Made by a program: the position numbers and the translations under genes. The notes under the pieces were generated by a model that saw only the letters and a program-made list of their open reading frames with translations, did no database searches and was not told the origin of the DNA. Below are positions 42,016 through 50,755 of a stretch of 55,719 nt of DNA, piece after piece (the stretch's first letter is position 1; each line of letters begins with the position of its first letter). The stretch spans positions 1-55,719 of the forward strand of contig DASTMB010000014.1 in NCBI GenBank assembly GCA_035714365.1, given 5' to 3'. This DNA comes from Mycobacteriales bacterium (GTDB taxonomy: Bacteria; Actinomycetota; Actinomycetes; BP-191).

Positions 42016-42761
42016 ACCGACGACGATAGCGACCGCGCGAGGACGAGGTACTCGCCGTCGCCCGCGCCGACGGGCTGGCGCAGCCAGCCGCCGTGGACGC
42101 GTTCGACGGCGAAGCCCGCGTCGGCGAGCGACGCCTCGATCTCCGCCAACGGGCGGAACCGCAGGGTCGCGCCGCTGTCGAGGACGGTGCCGTCCGGGAA
42201 CGCGTAGTGGTGCGTGAACGTCACCCGCCCGTCGCGCACCTCCGTCACCTCCGTCGCGACACGCACGACGCGGCCGTCGCCGAGCACGGCGTCGCGGCGC
42301 CGGCCGTGCCAGCGCGCCCACACCCGGTCGGCCGGGTCGCGGCTGTCGAAGACGACGCGCCCGCCGGGGACGACGGCGCGGGCGAGGTCGGCGAACGTCG
42401 CGTCCCACTCCTCGTCGGTGACGAGGAACTGCGCGACGTGGCTGGTCAGGAACGCCAGGTCGAACGCCGCGTCCGGCAGCACCGCGGACGTCCCGAGCGG
42501 CCAGGTGACGTCGGCGGCGCCGGGCTTGGCGCGGGCGGCGTCGAGCATCGCGGCGGCGGGGTCGACGCCGGTGACCCGGTGGCCGGCCGCCGCGAGCGCG
42601 AGCGTGAGCCGCCCGGTGCCGCAGCCGAGGTCGAGGACGCGCGGCGCCGGCTCCTCGGCCGCGACGGAGAGGAAGTAGTCGTCGTCCGGGCCCCACGGGC
42701 ACTCGGCGTCGTAGACCTCGACCAGCCGCGGGTCGCGGAACTCGGCGAGGTGCGCGGTCAC
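42006..42761 (-). CDS. Class I SAM-dependent methyltransferase (second of pair)
   Basis: A 251-residue Rossmann-fold methyltransferase. Motif I is RVLDLGCGTGRLTLALAAAG, then VTGVDPAAAMLDAAR (acidic residue binding the ribose), FDLAFLTSHVAQFL and RAVVPGGRVVFDSR. The substrate is unknown. The GTG start overlaps the stop of the upstream methyltransferase (GTGA), so the pair is coupled. The stop codon at 42006-42008 lies inside the tRNA-Met gene, so the last 10 bases of the coding region are the 5' end of the tRNA; the transcript must be cut if both products are made from it. Confidence 0.88.
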   Translation of the reverse strand: MTAHLAEFRDPRLVEVYDAECPWGPDDDYFLSVAAEEPAPRVLDLGCGTGRLTLALAAAGHRVTGVDPAAAMLDAARAKPGAADVTWPLGTSAVLPDAAFDLAFLTSHVAQFLVTDEEWDATFADLARAVVPGGRVVFDSRDPADRVWARWHGRRRDAVLGDGRVVRVATEVTEVRDGRVTFTHHYAFPDGTVLDSGATLRFRPLAEIEASLADAGFAVERVHGGWLRQPVGAGDGEYLVLARSLSSSVGR

Positions 42762-43498
42762 CGGCCCCACACGGAGACGTGCCGCACGCTGCGGCCGTCG
42801 AACGGCTCGCCGGACCAACCGCCCCAGCGCTCGCGCAGCCGCAGGCCGGCCAGCCGGGCCATCAGGTCGAGCTCGCTGGGCCAGGCGTACCGGGTGACGA
42901 TCGGCGCGAGCCGGATGCCGTCGCGGGTGAGCCGCACGTGCGTCTCCTCGAGGAGCTGCGTCACCGGGTCGAAGCGCCCGAGGTCGAGCCGCGCCTCGTC
43001 CACGCGCACCGCCTCGGCGTCGACGTACTGGTGGTCGCGCAGGCCGTACAGGTAGCCGGGCGTCATCGCCTCGACGACGAACACGCCGCCGTCGGCGAGG
43101 TGGCGGGCGACGTTGGCGAAGCAGCGGACCTGGTCGTCCTGCGTGAGCAGGTTGAAGATCGTGTTGTAGACGAGGAAGACGAGCGGGTACGCGCCGTCCA
43201 CCGGCACGTCGGCGAAGTCGCCGATCGTCACCGCCAGGTCGGCGCCGCCGGGCTTGGCGCGCAGGCGTTCGACCATCGGCTCGGACAGGTCGATCCCGTC
43301 GACGCGGACGCCGCGCGCGGCGAGCGGCAGCGCGACCCGGCCGGTGCCGATCGCCAGCTCGAGCGCCGGGCCGCCGCGGGCGTGGCGTTCGAGGAACGCG
43401 GCGGCGGCCTCCTCGTCGCCCCGCGGCTCGTCGTCGTAGCGCGCCGCGGTCTCCGCGCCGAAGCTGGTCATCGGGTCGTATCCGTCCACACCGCGCAT
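42758..43498 (-). CDS. Class I SAM-dependent methyltransferase (first of pair)
   Basis: A 246-residue methyltransferase. Motif I is ALELAIGTGRVALPLAARGV, then VDGIDLSEPMVERLRAK, GAYPLVFLVYNTIFNLL and NVARHLADGGVFVVEA. The pattern is that of small-molecule methyltransferases. It overlaps the next methyltransferase by four bases. The start is uncertain: ATG 43498 is used, an upstream TTG at 43501 and an ATG at 43471 (TSFGAETAARYDDEP) are alternatives, and none has a clear ribosome site. Confidence 0.85.
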   Translation of the reverse strand: MRGVDGYDPMTSFGAETAARYDDEPRGDEEAAAAFLERHARGGPALELAIGTGRVALPLAARGVRVDGIDLSEPMVERLRAKPGGADLAVTIGDFADVPVDGAYPLVFLVYNTIFNLLTQDDQVRCFANVARHLADGGVFVVEAMTPGYLYGLRDHQYVDAEAVRVDEARLDLGRFDPVTQLLEETHVRLTRDGIRLAPIVTRYAWPSELDLMARLAGLRLRERWGGWSGEPFDGRSVRHVSVWGR

Positions 43499-43583
43499 CA
43501 AGGCACGGAGCAGACCTCACCCGCAACGGGCTTTCCGCGCCGTTCCGGTGGCGCGGCGGCGCCGGAGTCCGGAGAGTAGGGGC

Positions 43584-44477
43584 GTGGACGAGCACGGGGG
43601 AACGGGCCGGCCCACGCCGGCGGAGCAGAGGGCCGGCCAGCGGTGGGCGGAGGCGTCGCGGTGCGCGGCGGAGCGGGCGTACCCGCTGCCGCTGGACCCG
43701 CACGACCCGACCGGGGACTCGGTGGCGCTCGCGGCGACGCGGGCGCTGCTCAACGCGACCACCCGCACGGAGGCGGCCGCGGTGCTGCACACCGCGGTCC
43801 ACGACCTCGGCGGGGCGGTGCTGCCGGCGCGGCTGGCGGGGCCGAACGCGCTGCCGGTCGACGTGTCGCTCGGCGCCGGGGAGCCGCACGTGGTGGCGGT
43901 CGACCCGGTGAGCCCGGCGGCGTCGCGGCTCGCGCAGCACCTGCCGCTGCTCGTGCGGGACGCGGGCATGGCGGCGGAGCGGGCCGAGCAGGTGGCCCGG
44001 GAGACGTCGCGGGCGGCGACCGACCCGCTCACCGGCGTGGCCAGCCGCGGCGAGATCGCGCGGCGGCTCGCGGCGGTGGCGCCGGGCGACGTGGTCTGCC
44101 TGCTCGACCTCGACGGGTTCAAGCGGCTGAACGACACCCGGGGCCACGCGGCGGGCGACGACGCGCTGCGCGAGCTGGGGGCGTTGCTGCGGGCGTCGGT
44201 GCGCGACGGCGACTTCTGCGGCCGGTACGGCGGCGACGAGTTCCTCGTGGTGCTGGCCGCGACGCCGGTGGCGTCGGCGTCGGAACGGATGGCGGCGCTG
44301 GCGGCGCGCTGGGCGGAGCACGGGCGGGGCACGTCGGTGTCGGTGGGCGTCGCGCCGGTCGACGCCTCCGGCGGCGCGGTCGCGACGGCCGCGGCGGACC
44401 GGGCGATGTACCGGGCCAAGCGCCTGGGCGGCGGCCGCGCCGAGTGCGCCCGCCGTGCCGACTACGACGAGGGCTGA
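43584..44477 (+). CDS. GGDEF-domain diguanylate cyclase
   Basis: A 297-residue cytosolic protein. Residues about 1-145 form a sensor-like region without recognisable motif. Residues about 150-290 form the GGDEF domain: DPLTGVASRGEIARRL, VVCLLDLDGFKRLNDTRGHAAGDD (metal and substrate residues DLDGFKRLND), FCGRYGGDEFLVVLA with an intact GGDEF active-site loop, and SVSVGVAPVD. It should make cyclic di-GMP. No RxxD inhibitory site is visible before GGDEF. The GTG at 43584 is an inferred start; ribosome-site support is modest. The 3' end overlaps the convergent GNAT gene by 16 bases. Confidence 0.9.
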   Translation: MDEHGGTGRPTPAEQRAGQRWAEASRCAAERAYPLPLDPHDPTGDSVALAATRALLNATTRTEAAAVLHTAVHDLGGAVLPARLAGPNALPVDVSLGAGEPHVVAVDPVSPAASRLAQHLPLLVRDAGMAAERAEQVARETSRAATDPLTGVASRGEIARRLAAVAPGDVVCLLDLDGFKRLNDTRGHAAGDDALRELGALLRASVRDGDFCGRYGGDEFLVVLAATPVASASERMAALAARWAEHGRGTSVSVGVAPVDASGGAVATAAADRAMYRAKRLGGGRAECARRADYDEG

Positions 44478-44935
44478 CGCAGGTCGATCGAGTACGCCGG
44501 GAACGTCGCCGTGTCGCCGGCCTCGTCGCCGGTGTGGCCGAGCGCGGCGTAGAACGCCGCCGCGTCGCGCCGCGCCTGCCAGTCGAGGATCAGCGGGTGC
44601 GGGCGCGCCCGGCACCAGGCGACGACGGCGTCCAGCAGCAGCCGGCCGGCGCCGCGCCGCCGCCAGGCGGGGTCGACGTAGAGGTCGTGCAGCCGGGCCA
44701 CGCCGAACTCCCGGCGCAGCCCCGGCCCGTAGTCCTGGACGAGCGCGTACCCGACCGGCTCGCCGCCGCACACCGCGAGCGGCAGCGCCCGGTCCTCGCT
44801 CGCGACGAGCCGGGCGAACCGCGCCGCGAACGCCGCGTCCGCCGGCGTCGCGGGCACGCGGTCGAAGCCGCAGGCCAGCCGCCGCACGGCCGCCAGGTCG
44901 CCGGGGCCGGCCGGGCGGCAGGTGAGCGCGTCCAC
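44462..44935 (-). CDS. GNAT-family N-acetyltransferase
   Basis: A 157-residue single-domain GNAT. Its order is LTCRPAGPGDLAAVRRLACG, PLAVCGGEPVGYALVQDYG, ARLHDLYVDPAWRRRGAG (acetyl-CoA motif A with R-R-R-G-A-G), then LLLDAVVAWCRARPHPLIL and DAAAFYAALGH. The substrate is unknown. The GTG lies 84 bases from the divergent secreted-protein gene at 45020. The 3' end overlaps the GGDEF gene by 16 bases. Confidence 0.87.
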   Translation of the reverse strand: MDALTCRPAGPGDLAAVRRLACGFDRVPATPADAAFAARFARLVASEDRALPLAVCGGEPVGYALVQDYGPGLRREFGVARLHDLYVDPAWRRRGAGRLLLDAVVAWCRARPHPLILDWQARRDAAAFYAALGHTGDEAGDTATFPAYSIDLRQPSS

Positions 44936-45019
44936 GCCGCGAAGCCTGCCCGGGTGCGGCCCCGTCACGCGCGGGCCGTCCGGTCGTTCGACAGGGCGAC
45001 CAGAGACCTGGGGGGACCC

Positions 45020-45868
45020 GTGCGCCGAACCGCCGCCGCCACCGCGCTGCTCTGCGCCGCCCTCGGCGCGCCCGCCGCGCGGGCCGCCGCGGCCACGTCG
45101 GGCGCGCTCGTCGTCACCGGCAGCCGCACCTCGGTGGTCGAGGTCGTGCTGCCGCGGGCCACGACCAAGCCGGTCGGCTCGCAGGGGTACTACTGCGCGG
45201 ACTTCGCCACCAAGGGGACGTTCGCCGCGTACATCCTGCGGCCGGTGTCCGGCCGCGGGCCGACGGCCAGCGGGATGCTGCTCAACGGCTGGCACTACGG
45301 CGGCAACCCGCCCTGCTTCCAGGACACCTCCGACTTCGCCAACCTCCGGGCCGGCCGGTACCTGCTCTACCTGGTCACCGACGGCGCGACCCGGCTGCGC
45401 GTGACGCTGCCGGGCTACACCCGCGACGTGGTGGCGCGGCCCACGAAGCCGTACCGCGCGGCGTTCGGCTACACCGAGCTCGGCACGCCGGTCAGCGCGG
45501 TGCCGTCGACGCTGACCAAGCCGTACACGCACACGCGGCGCACCTGGGCGGTCCAGGCCGTCTACGTCGAGAGCGCGCTGCCGGTGGGGGAGGAGACGGC
45601 GCAGATCTGCACGGCGCCGAAGGGGGAGCCCTGCCCCGACGACGACATCCGCAGCGCCCCGAACACCCTCTTCTGGGGTCCCGACCCGGAGCGGCCGGAC
45701 GCGACCGGGTGGTTCGCGATCGCGTCGTTCTTCCGGCCGGAGTTCGCGGACCGGCCCGGCGCGCGCGAGGCGCACTGGCTGGTGCAGGGCCTCGACGCGA
45801 CCCGGCGGAAGTCGGCGCTGTGGTTCCAGCTCGAGCTGAACGAGCCGGCGTACCCGCTCGGCAAGTAG
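45020..45868 (+). CDS. Secreted protein of unknown family
   Basis: A 282-residue exported protein. The signal peptide is RRTAAATALLCAALGAPAAR. The mature part is rich in beta-strand patterns (TSVVEVVLPRATTKPVGSQG, RYLLYLVTDGATRLRVTLPG) with Cys in YYCADF, PPCFQD, QICTAP and EPCPDD, so two disulfides are possible. No catalytic motif is recognisable. The GTG follows GGGGGGA. It is the first of five consecutive exported proteins and ends convergent with the large multidomain gene across a shared hairpin. Confidence 0.75.
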   Translation: MRRTAAATALLCAALGAPAARAAAATSGALVVTGSRTSVVEVVLPRATTKPVGSQGYYCADFATKGTFAAYILRPVSGRGPTASGMLLNGWHYGGNPPCFQDTSDFANLRAGRYLLYLVTDGATRLRVTLPGYTRDVVARPTKPYRAAFGYTELGTPVSAVPSTLTKPYTHTRRTWAVQAVYVESALPVGEETAQICTAPKGEPCPDDDIRSAPNTLFWGPDPERPDATGWFAIASFFRPEFADRPGAREAHWLVQGLDATRRKSALWFQLELNEPAYPLGK

Positions 45869-45880
45869 CGCGCGGGCGGG

Positions 45881-45919
45881 TTCCGGCCCGGGGACGCGCG
45901 CCACGCCCCCGGACCGGAA
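45881..45919. terminator. Bidirectional hairpin between two exported genes
   Basis: TTCCGGCCCGGGG (45881-45893) pairs with CCCCCGGACCGGAA (45906-45919) with a mismatch near the middle. It lies between convergent stop codons at 45868 and 45926. Confidence 0.7.
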
Positions 45920-45925
45920 GGCCGG

Positions 45926-48900
45926 TCAGGGCAGCTTCGCCCCGACGACGCCGCGGTAGGCCGGCTGGCCGCTCGCCTTCGGGTGGAAGCTGCCGGAGCC
46001 CGGGTTGTTGTAGCCGCTCCCGGACTCGCTCGACACGATGATCGCGTTGATCCACTCCTCGGCGGCGTCGGTGCACGCCTCGTGGGTGAAGAACGGCGAG
46101 CGCATGTCGGCGAACGCCACCCCGGTGTTCGCGGCGGCCGTCGCCATCTGCTGCGTCATCAGGTCGCCCATCTGGCCCATCCAGTCGGCGATCGGGTCGT
46201 CGATCTGCGCGTCGCAGCTCCAGGCCGGGTTGATCGAGCCGTTCCAGATGACGTGCGGGTACCCGACGAGCACGATCTTCGCGTTCGGCGCGAGCGCCTT
46301 GATGTCGCGCAGGACGCCTTCGAGCGGCGCCTCCAGGCCCGTGATCACCTTCGGCTCGTACGTCGTCATCGGCTCGGGGTCGAGCTGCCCGTCGCGCGTG
46401 AGGTAGTAGTCGTCCGCGATGCAGTAGTGGGTGGTCATGATGCAGCCCTTGAGCACGTCGGCGAACCCGGCGTCGTTGCCGCCGATGCTGATGCTGACGT
46501 GCGTGGTGTTCGCGTCGAGCCACCCCTGCTGGAGCTGCGGGACCTCGCCCCACTGCGGCACCAGCCCGCTGACGTTCTTCATCACGGCGCCGCTGCACGC
46601 CTGGAAGTGGAACTCCGAGGTCCCCGGGTGGCGCAGCCGGAGGTCCTGGTAGACCCCGACCGGGTACGCCTGCGGCGAGCGGTGGCAGGCGTTCTTGCGC
46701 AGCGGCGTCCGCCCGCCGATGTCGGCGTTCGGGTAGTACGGCTCGATGCCCTCGCCCGCCGAGTACGAGTCGCCGAACGCGACGTAGCTCACGACCGGCT
46801 TGGCCGACGGTACGAACGCCACGGCGTCCCACGCGATCGACGTCGGGTCGCTGATCTTCCAGTCGTCGTACGTCGTGTTGCTCAACGAGACGCTGGCGCC
46901 GGTGAGCAGGTTGAACGACCCGAGGTCGACCCAGGAGTTCTTGTTCCACCGCTGGTTCACGGTGCGGTGGAAGCTGCCGGTCCCGGTGAGCACGCGGTAG
47001 TCCGCCTGGAACGTGTCGGCGCCGTGGTCGGGGACGTGCACGAAGATGCGCTGCCACCCGGTCGTGGTCGCGGGCGGCCGCCAGGTGCCGGTGACGACGT
47101 TCGCGGTGCGCGCCGGGTCGGTCGTGTGCCCGAACCAGAAGTGCCCGCGGGCGCCGCCGCCGATCTGGTGGAAGTCGATCGCCGACAGCGCGTTGCCGCT
47201 GCTGTCGGTGCCGAACGTCAGCGTGAACGTGCCGCCGGAGGCGAGCTCCGGGCAGCCGACGATGTTCTTCGCGGTGGGCAGGTCGTCGACGATGGTGGCG
47301 TTCGCGGGCAGCGCGCCGAGGTCCGGCGACGTCGGCACCCCGGACTCGAAGCCGGTGCAGGACGGCGGGTGCGGGTTCGACGCGACCGGCTCGGGCGCGC
47401 CCTGCTGGTACGCCGCGGCGTTCTCCGGCTCGCCGGGGTCCTGCGACGGCAGCCAGCTCGACTGCCCGTGCCACCAGCACTTGCGGTCGGTGCGGGTGCA
47501 GAAGCTCTTGGAGAAGTCGGTCTGGTCGACATACGCCGGGTCGCACTGGTTGACGGTCTTGACGCAGAACTGCGACCAGACGGGGACGTTCACCCAGTCC
47601 GCGAGGTCGACGTACGAGCGCCGACCCAGGTAGTCGAGCTGCGCCGACTCGGCCCAGCCGATGACGCGCTCCTGGTACGGCCAGTCGCTCGGGTGCGCCG
47701 CGTCCTCGTACGTCGTGCGGAGGAACTTCTGCCGGTCGAGCGGGTAGTCGGCGTTCGCCGGGTTGTTGGTCCAGCCGACGCCGTAGGGGTTGGTGCCCGA
47801 CGGCGCGTAGACGCCGGTGTTGTAGCCCCAGATGGCGAAGTACCAGTTCTCGACGATCGTCGGCGTGCCGGTGTGCGCGTACGTGACCTGCGAGCGGAGC
47901 TGGTTCCACTTCTCGCCGAGGACGCGCAGGCCGGCCGCCATGTTCGCGGCGTAGTCGGTGGCGATCATCTTCCGCTGGTCGGCCGTGTAGTAGGTGTCGC
48001 CCGTGGTCATGTGGTCGGTGACCTGGGCGATGCCGTAGCCGCAGTCCGCCTTGGTGTAGTCCATGCCGATGATGGCGCCGCTGCTGCTGTACGTGACGCC
48101 GTAGTAGTCGGCGATCAGCGGGTTGCCGGCGGTGCCGGGCAGCGCGTGGTAGCTGGCCTGCTTGAGGTTCGCCTCCTGGGCGAGGATGCCGAGCAGCACC
48201 TGGGCCGGGACCCGGCCGCCGCCGGTGAGGACCGGCGCGGGGAACGTCCCCGGCGCCTGCGGCGCGTAGGCCGTGAGGCCGTTGTTGTTCCAGTTCGGCG
48301 GGCGCAGCGTGGTGAGCTCGCCGCGGACCGCGCGGTGGGCCGCCCACTCGACCTGGGCGGCGGTCGGCTGCATCACCTGGATCGACGGGTCGTTGCGCGG
48401 GACCGCGCACTTCGGCGGGCCCGAGGCGGTGGCGCCGGCCGTGGTCGCCGCGGGCAGCGCGGCGCCCGGCGCGTCCGGGAACGCCGGGCCGACCACCTGC
48501 GACGTCGACGGCGCCTCGTGCCCGCCGGGGACGGCGCTGGTCACGGTCGTCCCGCCGTCGCCGCCCGCCGCGAGGCCGGTGACGACCGCGGAGCCGTCGA
48601 GCGACACGGCCTCCGGCCGGCCCGTCGTGCGCAGCACGCGGACGCCGCGCGCGACGTGCCGCGGGTCGCCGGCGAGGGCGTTCGCCCCGCCGCGGCCGGG
48701 GGCGATCCGCAACGACCCGAGCGCGGCGTCGGCGAGCGCCGTCAGCGAGCCGTCGCGGCCGCGCCGGACGGCGGTCACCGTGTCCGGCGCCGCGACGAGG
48801 TAGTCGAGCGCGCCGCCGCTCGCCGGGTGCAGGTCGAACACCGGCCCCGGCGCCGCCGCCAGCTCGCGCACGTGCCCCGCCCGGTCGACCGCGACGACGC

Positions 48901-49522
48901 GGCGCCCGGCCGCGGCCGCGACGGCCGAGCCGAACGGCACCGCCGCGGTGAGCTGCCCGCGCACCCGCGGCCGCGCCACGACGCGCCGCGCCGCGGCGTC
49001 GACGAGCAGCACCTCCGTCGCCTCCTGGTCGCGGCCGAGGTGCCGGACGAAAGCCACGTCGTCGCCCGTGCCGCAGCCGGGCGTGTGGTACTTCAGCGCG
49101 ACCCGCTCGGGCAGCGTCCACCGGCTGCCGTCGCGCAGGTCCAGCACCGCCGCCCACGCGCCGCGGTCGCGGAGCACCGGGCGGTTCGCGGCGGCGCGCG
49201 GCGCGAACGTCACCGCGACGTACCGGCCGCTCCCGGTGACGCAGGAGTAGCCGGTCCAGCCGTCCGCCTCCATGCCTTCGACGGCGAAGTGCCCGGCGAC
49301 GGCCCACCCACCGGTGCCGGCGGGGGCGGGGACGAGGACCTCGACCCCCGCCGGCCCGGCGCTGGTGACGGCGAGGACGTCGCCGGGCGCCAGGGGCACC
49401 GGCGGTACGGCCGGTGCGTCGTGCGGTGCGGGCGGTCGCGCGGCCGGCGGCGCGGAGGCCGCCGGCACGGCCAGCGCGGTGGCGACCAGGGCCGCGGCCG
49501 CGGCAAGCAGGGACGTGCGCAT
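45926..49522 (-). CDS. Multidomain exported protein: propeller, transglycosylase-like, golvesin-like and SGNH esterase
   Basis: A 1198-residue secreted protein. Signal peptide: TSLLAAAAALVATALAVPAA. About 45-330 are short repeated strands that look like a beta-propeller. About 440-580 resemble a lytic-transglycosylase fold: RVPAQVLLGILAQEANLKQ (candidate catalytic Glu near 451), GIAQVTDHM and WNQLRSQVTYAH. About 790-905 resemble a golvesin C-terminal domain (GWQRIFVHVPDHGADTFQAD, WVDLGSFNLLTGASVSL). About 910-1198 form an SGNH esterase: YVAFGDSYSAGEG with nucleophile S919, ISIGGNDAGF with the oxyanion Asn, and SGSFHPKASGQPAY with the catalytic His. It lacks a C-terminal anchor. The ATG follows AAGGAACCCC. 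A joint wall-glycan cleavage and deacylation role is inferred from domain order. Confidence 0.85.
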   Translation of the reverse strand: MRTSLLAAAAALVATALAVPAASAPPAARPPAPHDAPAVPPVPLAPGDVLAVTSAGPAGVEVLVPAPAGTGGWAVAGHFAVEGMEADGWTGYSCVTGSGRYVAVTFAPRAAANRPVLRDRGAWAAVLDLRDGSRWTLPERVALKYHTPGCGTGDDVAFVRHLGRDQEATEVLLVDAAARRVVARPRVRGQLTAAVPFGSAVAAAAGRRVVAVDRAGHVRELAAAPGPVFDLHPASGGALDYLVAAPDTVTAVRRGRDGSLTALADAALGSLRIAPGRGGANALAGDPRHVARGVRVLRTTGRPEAVSLDGSAVVTGLAAGGDGGTTVTSAVPGGHEAPSTSQVVGPAFPDAPGAALPAATTAGATASGPPKCAVPRNDPSIQVMQPTAAQVEWAAHRAVRGELTTLRPPNWNNNGLTAYAPQAPGTFPAPVLTGGGRVPAQVLLGILAQEANLKQASYHALPGTAGNPLIADYYGVTYSSSGAIIGMDYTKADCGYGIAQVTDHMTTGDTYYTADQRKMIATDYAANMAAGLRVLGEKWNQLRSQVTYAHTGTPTIVENWYFAIWGYNTGVYAPSGTNPYGVGWTNNPANADYPLDRQKFLRTTYEDAAHPSDWPYQERVIGWAESAQLDYLGRRSYVDLADWVNVPVWSQFCVKTVNQCDPAYVDQTDFSKSFCTRTDRKCWWHGQSSWLPSQDPGEPENAAAYQQGAPEPVASNPHPPSCTGFESGVPTSPDLGALPANATIVDDLPTAKNIVGCPELASGGTFTLTFGTDSSGNALSAIDFHQIGGGARGHFWFGHTTDPARTANVVTGTWRPPATTTGWQRIFVHVPDHGADTFQADYRVLTGTGSFHRTVNQRWNKNSWVDLGSFNLLTGASVSLSNTTYDDWKISDPTSIAWDAVAFVPSAKPVVSYVAFGDSYSAGEGIEPYYPNADIGGRTPLRKNACHRSPQAYPVGVYQDLRLRHPGTSEFHFQACSGAVMKNVSGLVPQWGEVPQLQQGWLDANTTHVSISIGGNDAGFADVLKGCIMTTHYCIADDYYLTRDGQLDPEPMTTYEPKVITGLEAPLEGVLRDIKALAPNAKIVLVGYPHVIWNGSINPAWSCDAQIDDPIADWMGQMGDLMTQQMATAAANTGVAFADMRSPFFTHEACTDAAEEWINAIIVSSESGSGYNNPGSGSFHPKASGQPAYRGVVGAKLP

Positions 49523-49741
49523 GTAGGGGTTCCTTCGTAGGGGTGGCGGGGCGGGGACGTCAGCGGGAGCGGCGGTGGGGCGACCGTGGGCGGGCCGCCG
49601 CGCGGGCGTTACGGCGCGCGACGGAGCGCGCGTGCCGGCAGCCGGCGAACGACGTCATCCAGGACCCCCCTTGCGAGGGCGGAACCGTACGGCGGCCGCG
49701 CGGGCGTGTCCAGGGGGGTTCGCGCGACCGGAAAGCACGAC

Positions 49742-49771
49742 GCGCACCGGCCGGGGGCCCGGCCGGTGCGC
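49742..49771 (-). terminator. Terminator hairpin of the polyester hydrolase gene (repeat copy 1)
   Basis: GCGCACCGGCC (49742-49752) pairs exactly with GGCCGGTGCGC (49761-49771). It lies 11 bases after the stop at 49782. The surrounding sequence, from GGAAAGCACGA to CATCGGG, is almost the same as at 50669-50716. Confidence 0.8.
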
Positions 49772-49781
49772 ATCGGGGTGG

Positions 49782-50642
49782 CTACGCGTGCGGGCAGGTG
49801 GCGCGGTACTCCTCGATCTGGGTGCTCGGGGCGGGCGCCGGGCAGAGGAACTGGTCGTAGCGGGTGTCGTTGTCGACGAACCGCTTGAGCCAGGCGAGCG
49901 CGTACCGCGACGTCGCCGGGTTGTCGCTGTTGGTCGTGCTGTGCGAGGCGTTGTTCAGCTCCAGGTACGCCTTCTCCACGGCGTTGGTGAGGCTGGTGTA
50001 GAACGGCTCGGCGTGGTCGGCCACCGGCGCGACCGTGTCCTTCTCGGCCCCGACGATCAGCGTCGGCGTCACCGGCTCCGGCCAGGTCTTGTCGGTGTGC
50101 CACGGCGCGAGCGGCACGGCGGCCTGCAACGACGGCCGCGTCTTGATCGCCTCCAGCGAGCCGCCGCCGCCCATCGAGTGGCCCATGACGGCGAGCCGCG
50201 ACGCGTCGACCCGCGCCTTCACGCTGCTGCTGCCGGTGAGGTAGTCCAGCGCCGCGAGGAGCTGCGTGCCGCGCGCGGCCGGCTGGTCGAACGACGAGTT
50301 CGTGTTGAACGTGATGACGACGAAGCCGTGCGACGCGAGCCGCGGCCCGAGCCACGAGATCGCCGACTGGGTCTCGGTGTAGCCGGGGGAGACGGCGATG
50401 CCGCCGAGCGTCGGCAGCGTCGTGCTGGTCGGGTAGTAGATGGTCGCCGCGCCGAAGCCGGGGGTGGCGCTGTCGGCGACGGCGGTGGACGTCCAGGCGA
50501 ACGGGCCGTTCGCCTCGAGCGCGGCGACCGTCGGGTCGGGACCGACGCGGTACTCGGTCTCCGCGCCGGCGGGCGTGCCGAGCAGGGTGGTGGCGAGGGC
50601 GAGCGCCGCGAGGGCGGCGCCGAAGGGGGTCTTCCTGGTCAC
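49782..50642 (-). CDS. Secreted cutinase/PET-hydrolase-like polyester hydrolase
   Basis: A 286-residue alpha/beta hydrolase. A signal peptide precedes a mature start at AETEYRVGPDPTVAALEANG. It closely follows the fold order of Thermobifida-type cutinases: GFGAATIYYP, AVSPGYTETQSAISWLGPRL, ASHGFVVITFNT, LAVMGHSMGGGGSL, LAPWHTDKTW, IVGAEKDTVAPVADHAEPFY, KAYLELNNASH and the end segment WLKRFVDNDTRYDQFLCP. The triad is S156, D202, H234; oxyanion residues are Y88 and M157; W181 lines the cleft; C267-C283 is the conserved C-terminal disulfide. The residue after the catalytic His is Ser as in IsPETase, while the residue before the nucleophile is His as in cutinases. The family is secure; the natural substrate is probably cutin or another polyester. 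Confidence 0.93.
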   Translation of the reverse strand: MTRKTPFGAALAALALATTLLGTPAGAETEYRVGPDPTVAALEANGPFAWTSTAVADSATPGFGAATIYYPTSTTLPTLGGIAVSPGYTETQSAISWLGPRLASHGFVVITFNTNSSFDQPAARGTQLLAALDYLTGSSSVKARVDASRLAVMGHSMGGGGSLEAIKTRPSLQAAVPLAPWHTDKTWPEPVTPTLIVGAEKDTVAPVADHAEPFYTSLTNAVEKAYLELNNASHSTTNSDNPATSRYALAWLKRFVDNDTRYDQFLCPAPAPSTQIEEYRATCPHA

Positions 50643-50677
50643 GGTGGTGCCTTTCTCGGTAGGGGTCGGGAAAGCAC

Positions 50678-50713
50678 GATGCGCACCGGCCGGGGGTCCG
50701 GCCGGTGCGCATC
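50678..50713 (-). terminator. Terminator hairpin of the sialidase-like gene (repeat copy 2)
   Basis: GATGCGCACCGGCC (50678-50691) pairs perfectly with GGCCGGTGCGCATC (50700-50713). It lies 43 bases after the stop at 50756 and in the leader region of the hydrolase gene. Confidence 0.8.
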
Positions 50714-50755
50714 GGGAGTGCGCGCCGGTGGTGCTGGCGAGGTGGTGCCGCCGGG

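Noticed and set aside
45983-49540. 1185-residue plus-strand frame opposite the multidomain esterase
   Set aside because: Arg/Val/Gly/Asp-biased shadow typical of high-GC antisense; the minus strand has signal peptide and SGNH blocks.
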